Part shown: positions 29,092-38,053 of the stretch, in pieces
How the letters are laid out: each line of letters opens with the position of its first letter
Position numbering within the stretch: the first letter of the stretch is position 1
Assembly (NCBI GenBank): GCA_902789265.1
Contig: CADANR010000002.1
Coordinates: forward strand, 1 to 61,053
Source of the DNA: an uncultured Lachnospiraceae bacterium
GTDB lineage: Bacteria > Bacillota > Clostridia > Lachnospirales > Lachnospiraceae
Length of the DNA: 61,053 nucleotides
Direction of reading: 5' to 3'
Made by a program: the position numbers and the translations under genes
The notes under the pieces: generated by a model
The model's database searches: none
Told to the model about the DNA's origin: nothing
What the model saw: only the letters and a program-made list of their open reading frames with translations

Positions 29092-29245
29092 CATTATACA
29101 GCGGACAATTGTAATGTTTGTAGCCGTGGGTACTTGATGAGCGTCGGTTCTTAATGAGCAAGACGTCAGTCGAAGCGAATTTAGACCCGCTACGTGAATC
29201 ACGTAGCGAGAGCGTGCCCACGGGACAAATATTCAATTGGCAGCG
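29092..29245 (-). repeat. family-A dispersed structured element, copy A2
   Basis: Shares CATTATACAGCGGAC and long internal blocks with A1 (12498-12681). The stem runs CAATTG (29106-29111) with CAATTG (29234-29239), AATGTTTGT/ACAAATATT and CCGTGGGTAC/GTGCCCACGG. The apex is a perfect GCTACGTGA/TCACGTAGC hairpin. It begins 20 nt after the uvrB stop codon. The rest of the uvrB-uvrA spacer (28958-29091) is AT-rich, with no gene and no convincing promoter seen. Confidence 0.85.
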
Positions 29246-29259
29246 TCCTCATATAATAA

Positions 29260-31230
29260 TTATAAATGCTTCCTTACTTCGATCATGCGATCCCTGAGTT
29301 CCGCAGCCGTCTCGAAGTCAAGCTGCGCCGCAGCCTTCTTCATCGCTTTCTCGAGATTCTTCATCATCTTCTCAAGCTCAGCCTTACTCATGGATTCGGG
29401 ATCCTTTTCGAACTTCTTCTCATCGGAAGCAACCTTCTTCGAAATACTGATCAGATCCCGAACCGCCTTCTGAATCGTGGTCGGCGTGATTCCGTTTTCC
29501 TCATTGTATTTCATCTGGATGCTGCGTCTTCGGTTGGTCTCCGTGATTGCTCCCTTCATGGAATCGGTAATGGTATCCGCATACATAATGACGCGGCCTT
29601 CCGCATTTCTTGCGGCACGTCCGATGGTCTGAATTAAAGATGTCTCGCTTCGAAGGAATCCCTCCTTGTCCGCATCCAGAATCGCAACCAGCGTAATCTC
29701 CGGAATATCCAGACCCTCCCTTAAGAGATTGATTCCGACCAGTACATCGAATTTATCCAGTCTGAGATCGCGGATAATCTCCGCACGCTCCAGTGTATCA
29801 ATATCGGAATGCAGGTATTTTACACGGATATCGACATTTTCAAGATAGGTTGTTAAGTCCTCCGCCATCCTCTTGGTCAGGGTGGTAATCAATACCTTAT
29901 TATGATTCGCGGTTTCCTTACGGATTTCTCCGACCAGATCATCAATCTGTCCCTCGGTCGGCCGTACGGAAATTTCCGGATCCAGCAATCCGGTGGGACG
30001 GATGACCTGCTCCGCACGCAAAATTTCATGTTCCTTCTCATAATTTGACGGAGTTGCCGAAACGCAGAGAAGCTGGTCGATATGATCCTCAAACTCCGTA
30101 AACGATAACGGTCTGTTATCCAGCGCCGAAGGAAGACGGAAGCCGTACTCCACCAGTGTTTTCTTTCTTGCCCGGTCCCCGTTATACATTCCGCCGATTT
30201 GCGGAATCGTCATATGGGACTCATCGATAATCATTAAGAAATCGTCTTTGAAGAAGTCCAAAAGACATCCGGGCGGTTCTCCGGGAGCACGTCCGCTTAA
30301 GACTCTCGAATAATTCTCAATCCCCGAACAGAAGCCGGTTTCTCGAAGCATTTCCACGTCAAAGCCGGTCCGCTCCGCAATCCGCTGCGCCTCTAACAGT
30401 TTATCCTCGCTTTTAAAGAATGCCACTCTTTCTTTGCATTCCGCTTCAATCATATCGCATGCCTTCAGCAGTTTATCCTGCGCCACCACATAATGCGATG
30501 CCGGAAAAATCGCCACATGCATCAGCACCGTGTTCACTTTTCCGCTGACCGGATCAATCTCGGAAATCCTGTCGATTTCATCCCCGAAAAATTCCACGCG
30601 GTACACTACCTTGTTATTTTCTGCCGGTGCAATCTCCAGCGTATCCCCATGAACGCGGAAGGTACCGCGGTTTAAATCCATGTCGTTTCTGTCATACTGC
30701 ATTGCCACAAGTCCGCGGATAACCTCGTCCCTGTCCTTCTGCATTCCCGGCCGGAGTGATAAGACCATTCCCATATAATCATCGGGACTGCCCAGACCGT
30801 AAATACAGGAAACCGATGCCACCACAATGACATCCCTTCTCTCCGTCAGCGATGCCGTTGCGGAAAGCCGCAGTTTATCAATCTCGTCATTGACGGACGA
30901 GTCTTTTTCAATATAGGTATCGGACTGCGGAACATATGCCTCCGGCTGATAATAATCATAGTAGGACACGAAGTATTCCACCGCATTTTCCGGGAAAAAT
31001 TCCCTGAATTCCGAGTAGAGCTGTGCCGCCAGCGTTTTGTTATGCGCAATAATCAGAGTCGGTTTATTCAGTGCCGCAATGACATTCGCCATGGTGAAGG
31101 TTTTACCGGAACCGGTCACACCGAGCAGTGTTTCCACCTGATTTCCCTTCTTAAACCCGTCCACCAGTTCCTTAATTGCCTGAGGCTGGTCGCCTGTCGG
31201 CTTATATTCCGAGTGTAACTTGAAATCCAT
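29260..31230 (-). CDS. uvrB: excinuclease ABC subunit B
   Basis: UvrB verifies the lesion and recruits UvrC. The 656 residues have the helicase fold: Walker [14 protein letters not shown] (39-46 region), the beta-hairpin [12 protein letters not shown] that is inserted between DNA strands, the DEAD-like IDESH, and motif [11 protein letters not shown]. The C-terminal UVR domain ([14 protein letters not shown]) contacts UvrC. Upstream is the S41 peptidase gene, and the gap holds family-B element B3. uvrC is not in the window. Confidence 0.98.
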   Translation of the reverse strand: MDFKLHSEYKPTGDQPQAIKELVDGFKKGNQVETLLGVTGSGKTFTMANVIAALNKPTLIIAHNKTLAAQLYSEFREFFPENAVEYFVSYYDYYQPEAYVPQSDTYIEKDSSVNDEIDKLRLSATASLTERRDVIVVASVSCIYGLGSPDDYMGMVLSLRPGMQKDRDEVIRGLVAMQYDRNDMDLNRGTFRVHGDTLEIAPAENNKVVYRVEFFGDEIDRISEIDPVSGKVNTVLMHVAIFPASHYVVAQDKLLKACDMIEAECKERVAFFKSEDKLLEAQRIAERTGFDVEMLRETGFCSGIENYSRVLSGRAPGEPPGCLLDFFKDDFLMIIDESHMTIPQIGGMYNGDRARKKTLVEYGFRLPSALDNRPLSFTEFEDHIDQLLCVSATPSNYEKEHEILRAEQVIRPTGLLDPEISVRPTEGQIDDLVGEIRKETANHNKVLITTLTKRMAEDLTTYLENVDIRVKYLHSDIDTLERAEIIRDLRLDKFDVLVGINLLREGLDIPEITLVAILDADKEGFLRSETSLIQTIGRAARNAEGRVIMYADTITDSMKGAITETNRRRSIQMKYNEENGITPTTIQKAVRDLISISKKVASDEKKFEKDPESMSKAELEKMMKNLEKAMKKAAAQLDFETAAELRDRMIEVRKHL

Positions 31231-31315
31231 TTATTCTGTCCTCATTTATAATACTTCAAAGACCTTATTACATAACATACGATTAAAACCCATTTACAAT
31301 AATACCTCGAAGCAA

Positions 31316-31433
31316 GTGATTGACAGGTTATTGAGGCGGGCTCTATAGAACGGGAGCAATACATAACTATTCGTTTAAAATACAGTAAATATTGCGACCC
31401 TCTACGAGACCGCCGAGATAATCCTGCAATCAC
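31316..31433 (-). repeat. family-B dispersed structured element, copy B3
   Basis: The core at 31335-31414 is closed by GGCGG/CCGCC and carries the family blocks GGGCTCTATAGAACGGG and CCTCTACGAGACC. Outside it are AGGTTAT/ATAATCCT and GTGATTG/CAATCAC (31316-31322 with 31427-31433). It lies in the 329-bp spacer between the S41 peptidase and uvrB. The rest of that spacer holds a separate stem-loop at 31466-31517 and nothing else I can identify. Confidence 0.88.
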
Positions 31434-31465
31434 GCTGCGAGTCTTTTATTGTGTTACGAATAAAT

Positions 31466-31517
31466 AAATCTGCTACATGTTCCTGCAGAATCGCAGTAAG
31501 AACAGTATAGCAGATTT
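31466..31517 (-). terminator. stem-loop after the S41 peptidase gene, possible terminator
   Basis: Perfect 10-bp stem AAATCTGCTA/TAGCAGATTT with a 32-nt loop, about 45 nt after the peptidase stop. A T-rich stretch (TTATTCG) follows on the minus strand. The loop is long for an intrinsic terminator. Confidence 0.4.
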
Positions 31518-31559
31518 CAATTTCAATGTATAGCAAAAAATCGAACTTTTGTTTGCTTT

Positions 31560-32870
31560 TTAAGGATTCATTTTACTTTTCAGTACTTCCTTCGCTTTAT
31601 CAAGCTGCGTATCGATTTCCTCATCGAGATACTTGTCCACGTCCAGCTCTACCTCGACATCCGGCTCGATTCCGACCTGATGGAAGCAAACGCCTTTCGG
31701 TGAGAAGAATCTTCCTGCAGTTACCTTTACCGCCGAACCGTCGGGAAGAGGAACAACACTCTGATAAACACCTTTACCGTAGGTTTTCTTTCCGACAATC
31801 GTTCCGACTCCGGTATCCTTAACGGCTGCAGTTACAATTTCCGATGCGGATGCGGAACCTTCATTGGTTAATACCACAAGAGGAATATCCCACTCATTGG
31901 ATCCGTCAATCGTATATTCCGTTTTTTTACCGTTCTTGTCTTCCGTATATACAATGAGACCTGCCGGCATAAACTGACCGCAGATATCCACGGCTACATC
32001 CAGACCGCCCCCGGGATTTCCTCTTAAATCGATGATTAATCCCTTTGCTTTATCTTTTTTTGCTTCCTCAATCTTTGCTGCGAACTGTTCTACCGCAACA
32101 TCCGAAAATCTTGCAATCTGAATATAGGAAATGCCGTCTTCCATCTTTTCGTAATATACGGCATCCATGGTAATTTCACCGCGGATGATACTGATTTCTT
32201 TTTTCTCTCCGTCGCGTACAATCGTAAGCACCACTTCCGTGCCTTCCTCACCGCGGACCAGTTTTACCACATCCGTGAGAGTCATTCCGGCAACATCCGT
32301 ACCGTCCACCTCTTTGATATAGTCACCTGCCTTAATACCTGCCTTTTCCGCAGGGGAACCAAGCTCGACACTCTCAATCATGGTATATGTGGAAGCAGGG
32401 TCAATCGTCAGCACCGCACCGATTCCGAAAAACTTTCCTTCCCAGGAAGCATTTGTCATCTTCATATCGTCTGCGGAATAGTAGGACGTATACTTATCGC
32501 CGGTGGAATTAATCAGTCCCCGGTACATTCCGTCCAGCATATCTTCTTCGGAAACATCCTCGTAATAAATATAATCAAGGATGGTCTTCAGCGTATCGAT
32601 TTTATAAACCACCGTATTTGAAAGAAGGCTTCCTTTCGGCATTTTTCTGACACCGAACGAAAGAATCGAAATTGCTATCAGAATCACAAGAAGTGTAAAT
32701 GCCGAACCTATAAGTGCTCCGACAAAGTATCTCCAGATCTCCTTTTTTTCCTTTTTCTTATCCGTGCTTTCCCCGGTAATTTCCGTTTTTATTTCAACGG
32801 TACCCTGATTTAAGTTATCTATTGTTTCTTCGCTTAATTCTATATCCGTTAGTTCCTGATTCTCTTCCAT
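31560..32870 (-). CDS. S41-family C-terminal processing peptidase (CtpA-like), membrane-anchored
   Basis: A 436-residue extracytoplasmic serine protease. An acidic cytoplasmic N-terminus of about 45 residues is followed by one membrane segment (WRYFVGALIGSAFTLLVILIAISIL). Then come a PDZ domain (GIGAVLTIDPASTYTMIESVELGSPAEKAGIKAGDYI) and the S41 domain, with the catalytic serine in NEGSASASEIV and the lysine in GKKTYGKGVYQ. I choose ATG 32870 because AAGGAA precedes it and it falls 17 nt after the M23 gene stop; the longer frame to 32912 would overlap that gene. It is co-transcribed with ftsE, ftsX and the M23 gene and may process envelope proteins. Confidence 0.93.
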   Translation of the reverse strand: MEENQELTDIELSEETIDNLNQGTVEIKTEITGESTDKKKEKKEIWRYFVGALIGSAFTLLVILIAISILSFGVRKMPKGSLLSNTVVYKIDTLKTILDYIYYEDVSEEDMLDGMYRGLINSTGDKYTSYYSADDMKMTNASWEGKFFGIGAVLTIDPASTYTMIESVELGSPAEKAGIKAGDYIKEVDGTDVAGMTLTDVVKLVRGEEGTEVVLTIVRDGEKKEISIIRGEITMDAVYYEKMEDGISYIQIARFSDVAVEQFAAKIEEAKKDKAKGLIIDLRGNPGGGLDVAVDICGQFMPAGLIVYTEDKNGKKTEYTIDGSNEWDIPLVVLTNEGSASASEIVTAAVKDTGVGTIVGKKTYGKGVYQSVVPLPDGSAVKVTAGRFFSPKGVCFHQVGIEPDVEVELDVDKYLDEEIDTQLDKAKEVLKSKMNP

Positions 32871-32887
32871 TTCTTTAATTCCTTGCT

Positions 32888-34132
32888 TTACGGATGATTG
32901 ATATATCCCCACGGAGATACATACGATCCGTTCAATTTCACGCTGAAATGCAAATGGTTTCCGGTAGAGTTACCGGTCGTTCCGACAAGCGCAATTCTCT
33001 GCCCTCTGGAAACCTCCTGTCCGTTGCTTACCAAAAGCTTGGACGCATGCATGTAAATCGTCATCAGACTGTTACCATGGTCAATAATAACATAATTTCC
33101 CATGCTTGCATTGTATCCGGCACCGACAACGGTTCCGTTATATGCCGCTAAAATATCACTTCCGCCGGGTGCAGCCAGATCAACACCGCTGTGGAATTTC
33201 TGGGTTCCGTAAATCGGATGGATACGGTATCCGTACTCACTCGATACTCTGACGTAGGCGGGAGCCGGCCAGCAAAATGCACCGCCGTCGTAAACCCTTG
33301 CCTGCGCAAGTTTGGACTGCTCCGCAGCAACCGCTTTTTCAATTTCCGCAATTACCGCATCACGTGCCGCAAGTTCTGCTTCGTATTCCTGAAGCGTTGC
33401 CGCCTTGTTTGCAATATCCGCCTGATATGACTGAATCTCCTGCTCTTTCGTACGGATTAATTCTTCGGTGGCCTTCTTCTCATCCTCTGCTGCCTGTTTC
33501 AGTTCCTGAAGCGATTCCTCCTCGCTTTCAAGTTTTTCTTCACAAGCCTCCACATAATCCACGGTTTCCTGATAGCGGGAATACATTTTTGCATCATAAT
33601 CCGCAAGCTTGTTGATATTCTCCATGCTGTTTAAGAAATCCCCGAAGCCGTGTGTGGTAAAAAGAATCTCCAGATAATAATCGTCACCCTGCTCGTAGAT
33701 CGACTGTACACGCTTCTTCATGGCTGCATACTGGGCATCTTTGATGTCAATGGCTTCTTCCAGTTCTTTCTTGGTCTGGTCAATCTCAGCCTGCTTGGCG
33801 GTTATGTCATTGTTCAGGCCGTCGATTTTATCGCTGATTTCCATCACGGTACGGTCAAGCTCCGTGACATAAGCGGAAAGGTCATTTTTACTCTTTTCGA
33901 GTTGCTCCTTCAGCTTCTTGACATCCGAAATGTTATTCTTGATTCTGTTCTTTTCTTCCTGCTCTGCCTTAATCTGGCTCTGCTTCTCCTGGATGCTTTT
34001 CTGGATGTCGGAAACGTTATCCGCAGACACGTTTTTTCCGGGTAAAAGTGTAAGAAGGAGCACGATAGAAATTCCTATCGCCGCTCCCTTCATCATTTTT
34101 TTCATCATTGATTTGTTCTGCACTCTCTTCAA
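32888..34132 (-). CDS. M23 peptidoglycan hydrolase with coiled-coil (EnvC/PcsB-like FtsEX partner)
   Basis: 414 residues: a signal peptide (MMKGAAIGISIVLLLTLLPGKNVSA), a long coiled coil (about 40-270, rich in Glu, Lys and Gln), and a C-terminal LytM/M23 domain with HSGVDLAAPGG, HGNSLMTIYMHAS and GNHLHFSV supplying the zinc ligands. Coiled-coil murein hydrolases or activators driven by FtsEX are known as EnvC (E. coli) and PcsB (streptococci). Direct linkage to ftsE-ftsX (27-nt gap) supports that role. All visible zinc-ligand positions are present, unlike EnvC, so it may be catalytically active itself. Confidence 0.92.
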   Translation of the reverse strand: MKRVQNKSMMKKMMKGAAIGISIVLLLTLLPGKNVSADNVSDIQKSIQEKQSQIKAEQEEKNRIKNNISDVKKLKEQLEKSKNDLSAYVTELDRTVMEISDKIDGLNNDITAKQAEIDQTKKELEEAIDIKDAQYAAMKKRVQSIYEQGDDYYLEILFTTHGFGDFLNSMENINKLADYDAKMYSRYQETVDYVEACEEKLESEEESLQELKQAAEDEKKATEELIRTKEQEIQSYQADIANKAATLQEYEAELAARDAVIAEIEKAVAAEQSKLAQARVYDGGAFCWPAPAYVRVSSEYGYRIHPIYGTQKFHSGVDLAAPGGSDILAAYNGTVVGAGYNASMGNYVIIDHGNSLMTIYMHASKLLVSNGQEVSRGQRIALVGTTGNSTGNHLHFSVKLNGSYVSPWGYINHP

Positions 34133-34159
34133 CTCCGCATTATAAAGTTATCAATTCAT

Positions 34160-35050
34160 TTATACATGAAGATGTTTTCTTACCGTAAAGAAACTTCCGA
34201 AGAAACCGATGCCCACACCGATTGCAAGCGAAATCGGAGCAAGATACATGAATACGGTTTCCACGGGTACGTAAGAAATGTAATCATTCAGGAATGAGAA
34301 ATTCGTTTTCAGGAACTGGAATGCTATGTTATAAAGGTAATAAAGCAATATGACCGGAATCGCCGATCCGATTAATCCGATGATGATTCCTTCGAATACG
34401 AACGGTGCACGAACGAAGAAGTCTGTCGCACCGACATATTTCATGATTCCGATTTCCTCTTTTCTGACGGAAATACCGATGGTTACGGTGTTGCTGATCA
34501 GGAATATGGAAACTGCCAAAAGCAGTGCGATCATACCGATGGAAATATAGGTAACAACCGCTTTTACACCGGAAAGCGTATTCGCCGTAAGCTCGGATTT
34601 ATTGATTTTACGGATACCTTCCACGGTCTCTAAGTATTTAACCAGATCAGCCTGCTTGGATACATCGCTTAAGTAAATCTGCAGGTTTTCCGAATTGGCA
34701 AGCGGGTTCTCGGTGAAGCCTTCCGCATTCTCGCCGAGTTTCTGGGAGAATTCCGCCCATGCTTCGTCTGCGGAAATAAAATCGCAGCGATAAACTTCCG
34801 GCCGTCCCTTTACAAGATCCTGAATCTGGTCGATACGTTCCTGGGGAACGTCTTCGTTAAAGTAAACCGTTACGGAAACGCCTTCCTCAACAGTCTTTAC
34901 GATATGGTTTACGTTGAATACCACCGCTACGAAAATACCGAATACGAAAAGACATGCGGAAATCGTTGCAAGCGATGCCATGGTAAACCATTTGTTACGG
35001 AATACATTCCGTATTCCCTGTCCGAGAGTATAGAAGAATGTATTAATCAT
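34160..35050 (-). CDS. ftsX: cell division ABC transporter-like protein FtsX
   Basis: 296 residues with four membrane segments: about 20-42, then three after residue 170. The large extracellular loop (about 45-170) contacts the peptidoglycan hydrolase in characterised systems. The N-terminus carries the typical GIRNVFRNKWFTMASLATI. Its start overlaps the ftsE stop by 8 bp. With ftsE and the M23 gene it forms a transmembrane switch that triggers septal or lateral wall hydrolysis. Confidence 0.96.
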   Translation of the reverse strand: MINTFFYTLGQGIRNVFRNKWFTMASLATISACLFVFGIFVAVVFNVNHIVKTVEEGVSVTVYFNEDVPQERIDQIQDLVKGRPEVYRCDFISADEAWAEFSQKLGENAEGFTENPLANSENLQIYLSDVSKQADLVKYLETVEGIRKINKSELTANTLSGVKAVVTYISIGMIALLLAVSIFLISNTVTIGISVRKEEIGIMKYVGATDFFVRAPFVFEGIIIGLIGSAIPVILLYYLYNIAFQFLKTNFSFLNDYISYVPVETVFMYLAPISLAIGVGIGFFGSFFTVRKHLHV

Positions 35051-35786
35051 CGATATATCCTCCTTCCTTCTCGTCGCTTACGATAACGCCCTGCTTCAGC
35101 GTGATTACACGCTTATGCATTTCGTTTACGATATCACGGTTATGGGTTACAACTACAACTGTAGTTCCGTTTTCATTGACCTTTTCAAGCAGCTTCATAA
35201 TATCGTTGGTATTTCTGTAGTCCAGGTTACCGGTAGGCTCGTCGGCCAAAAGAATGGTCGGGCGGTTTACAAGTGCACGCGCTACCGCAACACGCTGCTG
35301 CTCACCACCGGAGAGTTGCTTCGGTTTTGCCTTGTACTTACCCGCAAGTCCTACCAAAGATAACATGTTCGGGACATTCTTTTTAATTTCACGTTCGGGA
35401 CGCATAACGATTCTCTGCGCGAACGCAACATTTTCATATACGTTTCTGTCTTTTAAAAGACGGAAATCCTGGAATACAACGCCAAGACCTCTTCGGAATT
35501 TCGGCACCTTATTGTGTTTCATACGGGTTAAATCGTATCCGTTTACGATAACACGTCCGGAATCCGCCGTAAGCTCCTTTAAAAGAATCTTAATCAGTGT
35601 GGATTTACCGGAACCGGAGTCACCCACGATAAAAACGAACTCACCTTTCTTGATTTTCAGATTGATATTCATCAGCGCCGGAACGCCATTGGCATCCGAA
35701 TAAGCGATGTTCACGTTTTCCAGGTAGATTACGTTTCTGTTGGAATCATCACCTTTTTCGCGACTGATTCTTCTTTTTTCTGCCAT
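35043..35786 (-). CDS. ftsE: cell division ATP-binding protein FtsE
   Basis: 247-residue ABC ATPase: Walker [10 protein letters not shown] (55-63), Q-loop [20 protein letters not shown], signature [15 protein letters not shown], Walker [13 protein letters not shown] and H-loop VVVVTHN. About 18 extra polar residues precede the usual start ([13 protein letters not shown]). It drives FtsX conformational change and not transport. It follows the CdaR-like regulator by 15 nt. Confidence 0.97.
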   Translation of the reverse strand: MAEKRRISREKGDDSNRNVIYLENVNIAYSDANGVPALMNINLKIKKGEFVFIVGDSGSGKSTLIKILLKELTADSGRVIVNGYDLTRMKHNKVPKFRRGLGVVFQDFRLLKDRNVYENVAFAQRIVMRPEREIKKNVPNMLSLVGLAGKYKAKPKQLSGGEQQRVAVARALVNRPTILLADEPTGNLDYRNTNDIMKLLEKVNENGTTVVVVTHNRDIVNEMHKRVITLKQGVIVSDEKEGGYIDD

Positions 35787-35801
35787 GTAAAAATTACTCC
35801 T

Positions 35802-36890
35802 TTAATACTCAATCGTCTCCATATAATTCATGTAACGGACTACCATCAATGCTATTCGGAATGTAATGGCATCCTCAAAAACACGAAGATCCAGTCCCGT
35901 GGTCTTCTGCAGTTTGTCCAGTCTGTAAACCAGCGTATTTCTGTGAATAAAGAGCTGTCTCGACGTCTCGGAAACATTTAATGAGTTTTCGAAGAACTTG
36001 TTAATGGTAACAAGTGTCTCTTCGTCCAGATCGTCCATGCTCTTGCCGTCAAAAATTTCCTTAATGAACATCTTGCAAAGAGGAATGGGGAGCTGGTAAA
36101 TCAGACGTCCGATTCCGAGCTGGCTGTAAGCGATGACCGATCTCTCGTCAAAGAAAATCTTTCCGACGTCAAGTGCCATCTTCGCTTCCTTGTAGGAACG
36201 GCTCACATCCTTTATTTCATTTACGGGAGTACCGTAGGCAATCCTGATATTGGGCATACCTTCTTTTCTTAAGTAATTCACAATATCGTTTGCCATGCGG
36301 TCAATATCTTCCGTTTCGCTCTCTTTCTCAAGGTCCTTTATGACAACAACATTATTCTCGTCAACCGCGGTTACGAATTCCTTCTTGTCATTTCCCAGGA
36401 AATCCTTTACCTGGTCCAAGCAGTTGATATCTTTTCCGTTTTCGTTTTCCACAATCAGGCAGACGCGTCTTACGTCCGTCTGGATATGCAGTCTTTTCGC
36501 ACGACCGTAAATATCGACGAGCAGAAGGTTGTCCAGAAGAAGGTTCTTGATGAAATTATCCTTATCAAAACGCTCTTTATAAGCAACAACCATGCTCTGA
36601 ATCTGGAATGCCACCATCTTGCCCACAACATAGGTATTCTCACCGGTACCGGAGCAGATTACGATATATTCCAGCTGCTGGTCATCATAAATCTTGAAAT
36701 ATTGGTCGTTCTGAATCTCCTGGCTGTCTGCAGGCGATTTCACAAACTCCTCCACCGCAGTTGTATAATTTGTCTGGAAGGACGCGGTCGTCGCAACCAC
36801 CTTTCCTTCGGTATCCGTTACGCAAAGGTCCATCCCGGAAATACTCTTCATTCCTTCTATGGAATTCTGCAGAATCTGACTGGATATCAT
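35802..36890 (-). CDS. PucR/CdaR-type transcriptional regulator
   Basis: 362 residues: an N-terminal sugar-diacid-recognition-like domain (SQILQNSIEGMKSISGMDLCVTD), a central GGDEF-like/GAF-like region, and a C-terminal PucR-type helix-turn-helix (ETLVTINKFFENSLNVSETSRQLFIHRNTLVYRLDKLQKTTGLDLR). The ligand is unknown. It lies directly upstream of ftsE in the same direction (15-nt gap). A TATAAT at 37012-37017 with no clear -35 box could start this transcript. Co-transcription suggests it may control the ftsEX-M23-S41 group (inference). Confidence 0.85.
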   Translation of the reverse strand: MISSQILQNSIEGMKSISGMDLCVTDTEGKVVATTASFQTNYTTAVEEFVKSPADSQEIQNDQYFKIYDDQQLEYIVICSGTGENTYVVGKMVAFQIQSMVVAYKERFDKDNFIKNLLLDNLLLVDIYGRAKRLHIQTDVRRVCLIVENENGKDINCLDQVKDFLGNDKKEFVTAVDENNVVVIKDLEKESETEDIDRMANDIVNYLRKEGMPNIRIAYGTPVNEIKDVSRSYKEAKMALDVGKIFFDERSVIAYSQLGIGRLIYQLPIPLCKMFIKEIFDGKSMDDLDEETLVTINKFFENSLNVSETSRQLFIHRNTLVYRLDKLQKTTGLDLRVFEDAITFRIALMVVRYMNYMETIEY

Positions 36891-37055
36891 GGTATTACCC
36901 CCTTAGGCAGTTCGTTAAAAATCATTTCTTAAATCAGTCCCCGGACTTGTACGTGATTTTCAACAAAACAGTTTTCGTTTTTTTATGTCTTTTCGACATA
37001 CCCCAAGGGTCATTATACAACTTTTGAACAAAAAAATCCATATGTTTTTCTGTTT

Positions 37056-37922
37056 TTATTGGTCATTATTCACAAGACGTATGCTTGTCTCCGTGATTTC
37101 AATTTTACCCATCTTTAAAAGATTCCCGACCGCGCGCTTGAATTCGTTCTTGCTCATGTTCATCTCGCGCCGGATGGTTTCCGGGGAAGCTTTGTCATTG
37201 AACGGAAGCACTCCGTCGTAGCTTTCAATCGCCTTCATCACCGCATCGGAGTCCGACGCAATCTGCATGTATGCTTTCTCGCGGATGGAGAGCGTCAGCT
37301 TTCCGTCATCCTTTACTTCAATGACTCTGGCAACCACATGGCTTCCCACCGGAATGTCCTTAATAAACTCGCGCTTCGGAATCAGTGCGGAATATTTATC
37401 GTCCACCGCAACAAACGCTCCGAAATTATCGCTGATTTCGTAAAGAGTACCTTCCACGCGGTCCTCCATACGGTAAGGACTCTCCTTTGCAAGGTAATGA
37501 TAGATTTTCATCGTTGCACAAAGACGCGAGCTTTTATCGATATAAAGCGCTGCCAAAATTTCGTCGCCCGGTTTTACGCGGTAAGTCTGCTCATGGAAGG
37601 GCAGGAATAAATCCTTCTCCAGTCCCCAGTCCAAAAATGCCCCGATTCCGGTAACACTTGCCACGCGAAGTTTTCCGACCTCATGGAGTTTCAGGTAAGG
37701 TGTACGAACCGTGGCAATTAAGCGGTCCTTCGAGTCTTTATAAAGGAACACCCTTAAGGTATCCCCGACATCTATGCTTTCTTCAATCTGTGATTTCGGG
37801 AGCAGGACCTTTTCTTCGGCAGGGATTTTCCCCTCCGGAGAATAATCGGGATCCGCAAGATATACGCCGAAATCCACCTTTTTTATTACTTTTAACGTCT
37901 GTGTTGTTCCGAGTTCCAGCAT
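37056..37922 (-). CDS. cvfB: S1-domain RNA-binding regulator CvfB
   Basis: CvfB (YitL) proteins carry tandem S1 RNA-binding domains and a C-terminal winged helix, and affect virulence factor expression in staphylococci. I set the start at ATG 37922 (MLELGTTQTLKVIKKVDFGVYL, 288 residues), preceded by GAAAGGAT. The frame to 38015 runs into the upstream terminator. S1-like blocks are VDFGVYLAD, VTGIGAFLDWGLEKDLFLPFHEQ and DNFGAFVAVDDKYSALIPKREF; the tail has the winged-helix-like FNDKASPETIRREMNMSKNEFKRAVGNLLKMGKI. Confidence 0.9.
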   Translation of the reverse strand: MLELGTTQTLKVIKKVDFGVYLADPDYSPEGKIPAEEKVLLPKSQIEESIDVGDTLRVFLYKDSKDRLIATVRTPYLKLHEVGKLRVASVTGIGAFLDWGLEKDLFLPFHEQTYRVKPGDEILAALYIDKSSRLCATMKIYHYLAKESPYRMEDRVEGTLYEISDNFGAFVAVDDKYSALIPKREFIKDIPVGSHVVARVIEVKDDGKLTLSIREKAYMQIASDSDAVMKAIESYDGVLPFNDKASPETIRREMNMSKNEFKRAVGNLLKMGKIEITETSIRLVNNDQ

Positions 37923-37984
37923 GTTTTTTATCCTTTCACAAACAAACCCACATGATATTATAACAAATAATTGTACATAAGGAA

Positions 37985-38016
37985 AGTGCCGAACACAATA
38001 TAATGTGTCCGGCACT
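37985..38016. terminator. terminator hairpin after the pentose operon
   Basis: AGTGCCGAACAC/GTGTCCGGCACT stem with one mismatch and an 8-nt loop. Plus-strand reading is followed by TACTTTTTT. Minus-strand reading (the direction of the isomerase gene, stop at 38054) is followed by TTCCTTATG, weaker but usable. It separates the sugar genes from cvfB. Confidence 0.7.
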
Positions 38017-38053
38017 TACTTTTTTATAAAAAATTTAATGAGTGAGCAATAAT

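Noticed and set aside
29130..29160. Hammerhead-like core (CUUGAUGAG) in family-A elements
   Set aside because: The required CUGAUGA is imperfect and the partner GAAA plus the three-helix arrangement with a cleavage site are not present.
36966..37010. Terminator from ATGTC/GACAT between cvfB and the PucR-like gene
   Set aside because: The stem is only 5 bp and the U-tract is on the wrong side for minus-strand transcription.
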